Below are positions 54,827 to 64,000 of a DNA stretch of 64,000 bases, piece by piece. The position numbers were made by a program, and so were the translations under genes. The notes beneath the pieces were generated by a model, which saw nothing but the letters and a program-made list of their open reading frames with translations, had not been told where the DNA came from and made no database searches. The stretch is from Terfezia claveryi (taxonomy: Eukaryota > Ascomycota > Pezizomycetes > Pezizales > Pezizaceae). The stretch's first letter is position 1. Each line of letters starts with the position of its first letter. The stretch lies in the NCBI GenBank assembly GCA_015179025.1, contig WHUX01000166.1, forward strand, positions 56,019 to 120,018. The letters are read 5' to 3'.

Positions 54827-55604
54827 ACAGATCTGTTGTACATTCGTGCTCTCGTGCTTGCGCCGCCTCGCTAGTACCACTTCCGCTGCCTAACAAGATA
54901 CTCACTGATCTTTTGTTAAAGGTCGGAACCTTGATCTTCTGTGTCTCCTAGCCAGATTTCTACAGATGCAAAACTGAGCTTACTTGAGGCTCTTGGCCCT
55001 GTTGGTTGCGCATGGAAGGTCCAGCCCTCAGTGCCAGCGGAATTTACATTGGAACAAGTGAGGTTGATGATGAGTACAAGGAAACTGGCTGTGGAGTCAA
55101 CTTCTCAAGATTACCACACTACTGATCCTATGTCAAAATATTTGTATTCAATACAATAATTCAGATATCTAGGCCAAGCTTAGACTGTTAGCGCCGTATT
55201 TGATATACTAATACAAAGAAACTCCTATGGACTGGCTTGGAGTTTCTTATAACGAGAGGTTTCTTATAACGAGATATATATACAAATATTACGAAAGGTC
55301 TGTGCAAGGGTTTTTGTTCTTTTGCAGTCCACATCTGACATGTTTTTTTTTTGTTTTTTTTTGAAGTCTGTCGCCTATGGAGCTTTAGGCTATGAGACAG
55401 CCCCATTCCCGCATCTTTCTCCACCGAAACACAAAACACCTGAGCCTCAACGAACCCAGCTTGTGACTCCAATGACGACACCAAAAGCCATAAGACAGGC
55501 TCCGAACCCAATTGCGGAGGTACCGGAGGTTATGAAAGGATTAGAGATACACGAGAAAAAGGGAAAACGTAAGGTTATGACTGTGAAAGGATTTTTTAAA
55601 GAGA
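54827..55604. other. Region with pogo-like motifs and small frames
   Basis: TTTCTTATAACGAGA occurs twice in tandem at about 55247-55275, similar to the CTCGTTATAA core of pogo-type ends. A hairpin GAAACTCC/GGAGTTTC lies just upstream. A 72-codon frame (54941-55159) containing LLEALGPVGCAWKVQPS may be a relic of that element. The boundaries could not be set. Confidence 0.3.
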
Positions 55605-57130
55605 ATGGAGGAGCCCGATCCAAAACTACGGGAGGTTTGGCTTGGGGTGGTATCTACAGCGGATTCAGATGATGAGTTCATTGGGAGGGATGCGGAGACT
55701 GATGAGGAAAGTGGGGAGGAAGAATCCATATACGGTCCATAGGTAGCTAAGGGAAATGCACCCGGATATTTGGACTCAGATAATGAAAAGGAAGTGGAGG
55801 AGGTAAGAATAGTAGTAGTGAGAGAGAAGAGAGATTTGATAACGGACTGGCAGTGGAAAGAGCTTGGAGAATTTTTTATCCATCATATCGGGGCCTTCCT
55901 GGAAGTTGGAGATCAGGAGGCAGAAGACCATTTGTTGAATGTGCTCTTAGAAGAGTTTGATGAGGATGTAGAAGATGCAGGCAAGGCTAGGATTTCATTG
56001 CAGCTGGACAAAATCCGGGAAAAAATGGAAGCCATTGAAGGCTTCAAGGATGAGGTTGAGGAGTTGAAAGAGAGGCTGGAGAGCGAAAGAAAGAGGAACA
56101 ATGTGTTGGCAGATACAAACAGAGGTTTAATGGAAGATAGGAGGAATATAAAGGCAGAGGAGAAATTCAAGAAAATATTGAATTTTCTGGCAGATACGAT
56201 CCATTGTTCAAGAGGAAGGCCAGTATCAATGCTAATTGGTGCAGTCGAGGACCACTTGAAGAAATATAAGGTTAGGTTGAAGGAGGACTCTAAGTTCAGG
56301 AATCTCAAGTCTGAGACTCAGAGGAAGACAAAGACATTGAAGAAGATAGAAGAGGAGAAGAAGGTATTAGTTGAGGAGAAGAGGAAGATGGATGAGACAC
56401 TGGCTGCAGTATGGAGGGAGCTAAAGTAAGTACAAGCCTCGACTCATATATCAGAGCTAATTAAAAGGATGGAAGTAGTAGAGGTTGGTATCTAGGCATC
56501 CCTAGATATAGCAGATACAACAACCGAACTATAACTGGAGACACTAGTAGAAGAGAAGAAGAAGCAGAGACAAAAGCAGAGCAAGGGGAAAGGAAAGGAG
56601 AAGGATGGAGCTAAGTACAGTATCCAGATACAGGAGGATGTAGAGATAGTTGATGAAGAAAGGTTTACTTAATATGAGAACCTTTTGGATTATGAGAAGG
56701 AGGAGGTAGTGAAGGACAAGGCTTTAGTGACACCTCCTATTATCAAAAAACAGACCACTAAACATCAAGTGGATCTAAGGCAGCAAAACCCCCAGCTGCC
56801 AAATATAAGAAGCTAGTAAAGCCAGTCGAAGTTGAAGCATGCGTTGATACTAGAGTATTTGTTATTCATGTTCTATCATACTACTGACCCATGGTAGACA
56901 TTATATAGAATGTGAGAAAAACAGGAATGCGGGGGATTATTGGAGTAAATTGGCTTCTGGTAGGGCCTAGAAGAATGGGCAAGACTACAAGCTCAGTAAT
57001 AATTTTCCTTTCTATTCCAGTCTCATTTCATGTATAAGGTGGTCAGGCAGGAATGAAGGTCCATGAATACTGGCTGCCTATGGAGGAATATGATTTTAAC
57101 AGAAGAAAGGGGGGCCGGAAGTTAAGGGTA
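55605..57130 (+). pseudogene. Coiled-coil protein, possibly LINE ORF1-like, with stops
   Basis: From an ATG at 55605 (MEEPDPKLREVWLG) the frame has a TAG at 55740 and is then open from 55770 to 56429. That part has a long charged coiled coil (EVEELKERLESERKRNN, KTLKKIEEEKKVLVEEKRK). More coiled coil and a Lys-rich segment follow with a few stops to about 56760. After a frame change a compact block reads RGIIGVNWLLVGPRRMGKTT, then SSVIIFLSIPVSF (about 56925-57025). That arrangement resembles the ORF1 protein of Tad1-type non-LTR retrotransposons of filamentous ascomycetes (RVxGVRWL...GKxASSVV pattern), recalled rather than tested. No reverse transcriptase follows; a tandem-repeat array starts at 57343. 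Confidence 0.4.
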
Positions 57131-57342
57131 TAGAGGTGTGGTGACATTTATCGTATACAGTTGTTTTATCACGTTGGTGAGATACAGTTGTATATAGCTT
57201 ATTTCTATTATTCCGTGGATGTACTGAGTCTCTGTAAGTGAGGGAACAGGGCTATCACATAACATTATATCGAATCGATGTACAGACTTTTAAAAAATTT
57301 TAAAAAAGATAATTTGGTCATTTCCTCTAGCTGGTTAGTATT

Positions 57343-58500
57343 CATCAGGAAGAAAAAAGTGGCATCAGGATACCAGGTGGTGTCTCCTAGAGACACTTAT
57401 ATTATTCCTGTCTCCTATGACCTCTCACTAGAATCCCAATTTCCTACCTGTCTCCCAAAGCATCCTGTATATACTTATTCAACCTCTTGTCTCCTGAGGC
57501 ATTCTGTATGCACCTTCCCAACTTCCTGTCTCCCTGTCTCTCGGCGCATCCCATGCCTTACCAAGAATTTTCTGGCTCCTGATGGCACTATAGTGTCTCC
57601 TAGAGACACTTATATTTTGCTGCCTCCCTTATCTCCCATCTGTCTCTCAAAGCACCTTGTATGTCCTTTCCTGACTTTCCTGTCTCTGAGGGCATCCTGT
57701 GCCTTACCAAGAATTTTCTGGCTCCCTAATGATGCTATAGTGTCTCCTGGAGACATTTATATTTTGCTGCCTCCCACATCTCCTATCTGTCTCCTAAGGT
57801 ACCTTGTACGTCCTTTCCTGACTTTCCTGTCTCTGAGGGCATCCTGTGCCTTACCAAGAATTTTCTGGCTCCCTGATGGCGCTATAGTGTCTCCCAGAGA
57901 CACTTATATTTTACTGCCTTTCACGTCTCCTATTTGTCTCCCAAGGCATCCTATACGTACCTGCCCAACTTCTTGTCTCTAAGGGCATCCTGTGCCTTAC
58001 TAAGAATTTCCTGGCTCCTGACGGCGCTATAGTGTCTCCCAGAGACACTTATATTTTGCTGCCTCCCATGTCTCCCATCTGTCTCCCGAGGTACCTTGTA
58101 CGTCCTTTCCTGACTTTCCTGTCTCTAAGAGCATCCTGTACCTTACCAAGAATTTTCTGGCTCCCTGACGGTGCTATAGTATCTCTCTTAGACACTTATA
58201 TTTTGCTGCCTCCTACGTCTCCTATCTGTCTCCCGAGGCACCTTGTACCTACCTGCCCGACTTCTTGTCTCTGAAGGCATCCTATGCCTTACCAAGAATT
58301 TTCTGGCTCCCTGACGGCCCTATAGTGTCTTTCAGAGACACTTATATTTTGCTTCCTCCGACGTCCTGCCACTCACATCCCAATCTCCTATCTGTCTCTT
58401 GGGGCACCCTGTACATATATTTCCGACCCCTTGCCTCCTTGTGCATCCTGTACATGCCTTCCCGACTTCTTGCCTCCCAGGACCCTCTGCTGTCTCTTTT
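57343..58500. repeat. 147-bp tandem array with a CATCAG-family left end
   Basis: It begins CATCAGGAAGAAAAAAGT, identical in layout to the MITE left end, and the first 40 bp (GTGGCATCAGGATACCAGG) follow the MITE. From 57383 an imperfect unit starting GTGTCTCCTAGAGACACTTA recurs at about 57592, 57740, 57888, 58033, 58180 and 58326. The units contain CTTACCAAGAATTTTCTGGCT. No CTGATG right end is found. Plus-strand frames across the array (for example 57278-57982) are repeat artefacts. Confidence 0.75.
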
Positions 58501-58592
58501 GTGTCTGGTGTTTCCCCTTCCCATCCCATTTTCTCATAGTCACTAATATTTATGATCTTATTACACACCCTCATAGCTCATTTATCATTTCA

Positions 58593-61470
58593 TGCATATA
58601 ATTTATTCCACGTATTCAGATCTATTCTATTGTTTACTAACCATGTTTTCCCAGTCTCCAATGGGATAAGATGAGCCATCCCCTCAATGTCCGCAATTTG
58701 GATCATATGCGTCCGTTTCCATTCCTCCCTGAGTTCCACCCAAATCATTCCCTCCTCCCCACTTGGCTTTGCTGGTCCCCGAAGATGCAAAAGGACCACC
58801 AGCGCAACCTCGTAGACTTTCCACGTTTCGTCGTGAACATTGAACAGCCCTTCTAACTACCCAACTATCCTGCCGTCAAGTTAACCCATTTGCAATTCCA
58901 ACAGTGCACGCTCTTTCTGCCGAATCCATACCCAGTCTGCACTTGCCTTGTCCCACCCCCTGAAACCCTCTTTCCCAGTCCACCTAACTCTATGAATTGA
59001 TTCTCTATCTCCTTGGAACTGTGGAACAGGAATTGCTAGTGTATTATAATAATACGATCTGTAGTTTCCTATCTTTTCAGTGTCTAGTGTACCCCTTGAG
59101 CTGTCCATATTCATCCTTAAATATTCACAGAACCGCTCTGCCAGACCGGATACACCCAAGATACTACAAAGGGAAGACAGTCGCATACCGCTGGAACCTT
59201 CTGCACTCTGTTTACCTTCCAAGGTCGGAAGCTCAGCGGGTCGACTAATCCGTTTTCGTTTCCTGCCCGATATATCTCCACCTTCTGCATTGTCAGCCAA
59301 CATTTCCAAGACGTCAGCACCGAGATTTATGTCACGACTCCATGCAACCAAGTTAAGTTCCCACATGCGGATTGCATAGTCTCTTGAGATGGTATCCAAG
59401 ATTTTCTCAGCTACGTCGATGCAGTTCAACTACTGATAGGCATCCTTCAGAGGCTTGTGAAGGGCTTCTGTTATCTCAGTAGAGTACTGGGGGAGAGTTC
59501 CGAAATTGATTATCTGTGAATCATAATATGACAAAAGGTGCAGCTTTGGAAAGTTGAATGTACCCTGCTGCAGGATCTTATGGACTGATTGTTGCCTCTC
59601 TTCTCAATCATCTGCACCTTTTTTAGCCCTCTGAGTGGCCGTCAGCTTGAAATACTGATCTATTGTAGCCTGCCCTGCCTGGGCCTCTGCCAGATCCTTA
59701 GAAGCCTTCACACTGCCTCCCCACGATCTGCCTTACTTGCCTGAAATTCACCGAAGATGTGCCTGAACTGATGGAATTCTTGTAGATACTGATTCATGTA
59801 CTCTATTGTTTGTGGTGTGTGACTGCAATACTGTGCCATTAGACAGAAATCTGTGAGAGCTCGCACACATTGAATTACTATCTTAGCATCTGCTTGACCA
59901 GCTACAGAAAGACTTGGAATGTCTTGTATTTCCCGCAGAGTAGCCACAAAGTATGCCAAAATAAAATAGTTAATACCTCTCATTTCCATACCACTCCATA
60001 TTGTGATTTGCTGATATCGCTTTTGTAGTTGATGGTATCTAGGATATGGTGGAATATTCTCTCATATCTTATCAAAAGCCTCGAGTCGCTTGTGCTTCCG
60101 TAAAAACCCCTCAATCCATTCCATTAGGGGCTTTAGCACTCCAAGTAGAATATTATGCAGAATATCTCCATGTACCCTGAGGGGTGGTATGATGCTCTTC
60201 TGTGTCCATAGTGCATTACATAACGGTTTCATTCCTTCTCTGTCCAGTCTTGGGAGTGTTAGCTGTTATTCGCCATCTCCGGATTTTGGTGCACGTACTG
60301 GCCTACATCACCGGCCTGAAATAGCCTCTGATAGTCCACATGATTGCGTGTGTGATATGGCCTTTTGGATAGCATGCCCAATTAGTGCTTTGTAGCAATA
60401 CATGTGGGGCATCGATTTGTTTTGATACCATGGATGGTCACATTTTCTATGTGATCAGCAAGCCAACTAGAAAGGATCGGGACACAATTTCTGACTTTCT
60501 CATTAGTACAGGCCACTTCGTACCCTCCACCCTACCACCATTAATTATTAATGGACATTCACTATCTGTAAATTTAAACTACTATCATACCTCATATATG
60601 TGAACTAAGGGTTTTAAAATGCCTTCCAAAATTGTATGCTGAACCCTGTATGCATTATATTCCTGCTGTTTAGTAGAAAACCCTTTAATTCCTTCAGTGC
60701 GTTTCAGCCCAATTGGTAGAAGGCCTATCAGGACCCATGCCTGTGCTCTGGGTTTGTTTTGAATATGCGAGGGGATATTGCCAATGGACATGAATAATGG
60801 CCACAATTTCTTATCCCCTGAAAAATTGGTGAGAAATGTTTGATCCGACATCTGTATAACTGGAACCAGTGTACATCAGGAAAGAAAATAGTTTGTCTCC
60901 AGTGTCTCTAGAGACAGTATTGCCACTAGAGACAAGGTGTGTCTCCACGATTGGCAGAATGTCTCCCAGTGTATCCTGGAGACACTGGGAGACACTGGGA
61001 GACATATGGGAGACACTCAGGAGACACCTATGAGACATAAAAGACATAAAAGACACCAGAGACAACCCTGTCTCCTGGAGACACCACCTGGCGTCTCGAT
61101 GCCACTTTTTTCTTGCTGATGTACAACCTGCTGGGAGGGTCATCTGAGGGATTCTCAGTGTCTTCAGTAAGCTTGCCATCCCAACATTTCTGGACCTATG
61201 ACCAAAAATGCGTTCTCCAACACCAATTGCCTGTATGCATATCTGTGTACATTCGATTACCCCCTTTATCAAAATCTTGAACCGGCTCGTATACCAGATG
61301 CACTGCAAATGTCCGCTGCTGGAGAAGATATGCTATAGTATGCTGAACATCCCGATAATAGAATGCATAACTGTATAGAAGGTAGAAATCGACTGTTCCC
61401 CTATGCCATGGAGGTTGGTCTATAAGCTCCCGTGTTAAGGCTCAGGTAAGAGATCTACTTCCTCGAGAGC
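58593..61470 (-). pseudogene. Second Plavaka-like transposase pseudogene, split by a MITE
   Basis: Read on the minus strand from 61470: DFYLLYSYAFYYRDVQHTI (about 61390), RTFAVHLVYEPVQDF, then PAGC just before the MITE. After it come LVPVIQMSDQTFLTNFSGDK (60860 down), LWPLFMSIGNIPSHIQNKPR, LIGLLPIGLKRTEGIKGF, the PLMEWIEGFLRKHKRLEAF block (about 60130), EMRGINYFILAYFVATLREI (59985), the block from 59429 to 58881, and IEGMAHLIPLE..WLVNNRIDL (58700-58610). Introns may account for some breaks, but TAG at a conserved Trp (AYQ-stop-LN versus AYKWLN in the other copy) shows it is a pseudogene. It is better preserved than the plus-strand copy. Confidence 0.78.
60874..61121 (-). mobile_element. CATCAG-family MITE, 248 bp, TSD TA, inside the transposase pseudogene
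   Basis: Ends CATCAGGAAAGAAAA and TTTTTTCTTGCTGATG (plus strand), with TA at 60872-60873 and 61122-61123. Removing the 248 bp and one TA rejoins the host frame as PAGCT|LVPVIQMSDQT. The other Plavaka copy has the uninterrupted equivalent near 46115-46150. It lies in the opposite orientation to the 26723 copy and has the same internal GTGTCTCC/GGAGACAC structure. Confidence 0.88.
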
Positions 61471-61669
61471 TAATTCCAATACTCTATTATAATGCTAACT
61501 GATATGGCCTAATCAACCATGCAGATAGGGTAGTATGGATAAAGAAATTGGCGTATTGAAGTGTATAGCCTCTGACATCAGATCTCATGTATGTATTTCT
61601 CTTCTCGTATCCATCATATTCTATTTGTTATGTCATTCATGTATCGTTATTGGATGTATTCAAGTTATC

Positions 61670-62036
61670 TCCTGTATGTCAGCCTGACTGCAAAGCATTG
61701 TAGTTCGGGCTGCCTAATCAATGTATGTCAGACTGCAACGTTCCTAATTGGGAAGTGTCTTCCTAATCAGGTAACAACCTGACGTCAGTACTACTAAGCT
61801 ATTATAGGAAGCATCATCCAGATCTGATTATTTGTTATCAGATTTGGGCTTCTATATAACCTACCGCTTTTACATAGTTAATAAAATAAGACCCAAGCGG
61901 TGTTCTAAGTCTCATATAGCTTTACTCATATTGAGTCTGCTCTACACCCGAGTTGTTACTGCATTTATACTTGTACTTAACACTGATAACCCCTCTCGCT
62001 GACTTGTATATTCGTAGTTACAGCCCGCCTGTAACA
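61670..62036 (+). repeat. Probable 5' LTR of a third gypsy element
   Basis: Lies directly upstream of a gag-like frame and between a TGTATGTCAGCC start and a GCCTGTAACA end. It includes CTTCTATATAACC near 61850 (TATA-like) and a polyadenylation-like AATAAAATAAG near 61883. The partner LTR is outside the window, so the boundaries are estimates. Confidence 0.4.
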
Positions 62037-62094
62037 TTACACCGCTTGTCTATACACCTCTATAGATACCAATACCCTACAATCTCCTACAACT

Positions 62095-64000
62095 ATGTCG
62101 ATGTTGAGAGGATTACTTGGTGAAGCCTCTGATGAGCCTATGGCTGAAACTGACAATGATAGTGTTGTCCAAGCACAGCAATGAGCTGAACAATTCATTG
62201 AGCAGTACTATGCTCCCTCTTCTCAGATTCCACAATTTCAGGAACGCTGGAGCACCCCCCGTCAACAATAGGACTCGGATCAATATCCTCCTCCTCTCCT
62301 GAACCTATCATATGATCAGTTGCCCCATCAGTAGCTCTATCTAATAATCCAGGACCCTCCACTAAGGGCAAGCAACCACCAGATTGCCACCAGACTCCCG
62401 TTGATCCTGGATACGCCACCATGATGGCACAAGTTCAGCATTCAGAGGTAGAAAAGCAAGCTGCACTCGCATAGGTAAACAGCTACAACAGATACAGACA
62501 GCACATACCGAGTTCATTCAGCGAAGTGCAGCAGATATCCAGAATACAGCTATGCTGCTGCCAACCAAACATGCATAACTATCGAATGATATGCAAAGTG
62601 CACTCACACAAATCTAGAATATAATTATTTCGGGACAAACAAACCAGACAAAAGAATTCCAGACAATCCACCACAACCTCCGATACCTCAAGGGACAAGC
62701 CGACTTTACAATGATCAATAACAGCAACGGTTTGCTAGTATTGAAGGACAAATCAGTAGTATGAAAGGACAATTCACTAACTTTCAAGACTGACTTGAAA
62801 GGGTAGAACATCGGGTACAGGTCCATAGCCTATACACCCTCCAGCAAATACAGCACAAAGACTCGAGCAAGCAGCAGGAGGTATACCACCACCCCCTCCA
62901 CCACCAGTCGAACAAAAACGACCTAGAGATCCCACTCCTCCACTTCTACCTCTAGTAGGACTTGGAATCTTTGAAGATAAGCAGATAGCAGGCAAAGCAC
63001 TATCTCTGAATAAATTCAAGGGAGACCGAATACATCTCGAAGGCTGGATCCTTCAAATGGATGATTATTTTCTTATTACCCTCACTCGAAATGAAGACCA
63101 GAAGCTAGCATATGTTGGGTTGTAATGGATGGAAAGGCATTAGATTGGTGGAAGGCTAACCGGATTAAGTATCATACTTGGAAGGAAGTTAAGGAAGCCA
63201 TGGAACTATATTATGGGATCACTACTAGGCAAACCGAGCATACTATGACTTAGCAGGACTAAAAAAGACTGGTTCTGTTTTAGACTACCTAATGGAGGTA
63301 GATAGGCTCACCAATTATGCTAAATTATCTGAGATGCAAATTATTAATATTATCATCTCTAACCTCCCCATGACCTCCGCAAATCAATGGCCTATCATGA
63401 AAACCTCCGCACCTTCCTCACCAATGGAGATAAAAACTCATCGAAATGGATATCATCAATACTGAGTTCCAGAGTCATAGCTGCTATACTGCTCCATCTC
63501 AACCAGCATCAAAGAAATGAACATTTGATGATCGAGTACAGTTTCCAGGAAGAAACTTTACTACAACTACTACTGGCTCATCAAGAACAGAACACCTCCC
63601 AAGCCCCATCTTTAATAAACGACAAAAAGAAGGGAGATGTACTAACTGTAGAGAAGCACTCTAATATTACGAGTGTAGAAGCCAAGAACTGCTAATACCC
63701 CCCTCCAATAATGCCTCTACTACCCGCACTACTAGTCAGGCACTAGTACCCCACTAATAAGAAAGTACGAATAGATAAGGGACAATTAAGGATTACAGAG
63801 CTGGGCTATAAAGAAGAAGAACAGGTGGGAAACAAGTAAGGAGTACATCACCTACCATCGGACGTACTCCTAGACACTCTCTCTTTTGACGGTCCGAATT
63901 TTCATCACTGGGGAAGAAGTTGAAGCAGTAGTAGACTGTAGAGCTAGTCCTCCAGTTGTTGGGAAAAGATTGGCAGTTAAGTTGGGAATTTGGAAGAGAG
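62095..64000 (+). pseudogene. Gag and start of protease of a third gypsy element, truncated by the window end
   Basis: ATG at 62095 (MSMLRGLLGEASDEPMAE). A Pro/Gln-rich N-terminal part with stops is followed by a capsid block: LNKFKGDRIHLEGWILQMDD, ALDWWKANRIKYHTWKEV, then DLAGLKKTGSVLDYLMEVDR and LSEMQIINIIISNLP (about 63000-63370). Near the window end a frame reads IFITGEEVEAVVDCRASPPV, the aspartic protease active site with Gly changed to Arg (GGA to AGA). Numerous TAG/TAA stops show it is inactive. It differs from both other gypsy lineages. Confidence 0.7.

Noticed and set aside
57278..58274. ORFs of 234 and 80 codons with repeated Leu/Pro/Cys segments
   Set aside because: They follow the 147-bp tandem array; the frame exists because the unit (about 147 bp) is divisible by 3. 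There is no domain and no start context.

Overview
The window is a repeat-dominated stretch of a filamentous fungal genome. Pezizomycotina (Ascomycota) is favoured. The evidence is one intact FunK1-type kinase gene whose catalytic loop reads HRDVSINNI, a 57-bp canonical spliceosomal intron at 26079-26135, and old transposon copies whose damage is mostly C:G to T:A transitions (Trp, Gln and Arg codons turned into stops), as repeat-induced point mutation (RIP) produces. The species cannot be named from the sequence. No tRNA, rRNA or CRISPR array was recognised.

Layout. 1-73 is the end of a hAT transposon cut by the window edge. 480-3029 (minus) is the FunK1 gene, the only long gene that does not look like transposon cargo. 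3.8-8.0 kb holds short tandem repeats and a retroposon-like insertion, and includes a 2-kb element bounded by TGTTCTCG ends and a perfect 9-bp target duplication. 9253-13381 is a pogo-like element; inside it lies a 2-kb fold-back element, and inside one arm of that a 248-bp MITE. 14030-14593 is a 564-bp inverted-repeat element with a SANT-like micro-ORF. 14683-24421 is a nearly complete chromodomain Ty3/gypsy element with about 99% identical LTRs. 25936-26325 is a possible two-exon gene for a small membrane protein. 28.37-36.22 kb (minus) is a decayed, truncated copy of the same gypsy, interrupted by a 2.8-kb element carrying a 24-bp minisatellite. 36.2-38.6 kb is rich in an AGTCTGGTTG motif. 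38589-44989 is a second, different gypsy element with intact ends and point-mutated genes. 45.69-51.17 kb is a Plavaka-like (CMC superfamily) transposase pseudogene split by a complete hAT element. 53.8-54.8 kb is the 3' end of another LTR element. 55.6-57.1 kb is a coiled-coil protein that may be a LINE ORF1. 57.34-58.5 kb is a 147-bp tandem array. 58.59-61.47 kb (minus) is a second Plavaka-like pseudogene, split by a MITE. 61.67-64.0 kb starts a third gypsy element that runs off the window.

How it fits together. Paralogous copies inside the window allow empty-site comparison. That defines one non-autonomous family precisely: ends CATCAG...CTGATG, 2-bp target duplications (TA, CC, TA, GT), three copies of exactly 248 bp and a 2.8-kb relative. 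No transposase for it is visible here. Other points worth attention are a 160-codon antisense ORF between the gypsy LTR and gag whose ATG overlaps the gag ATG in one CATG, and a run of five zinc knuckles between RNase H and integrase.
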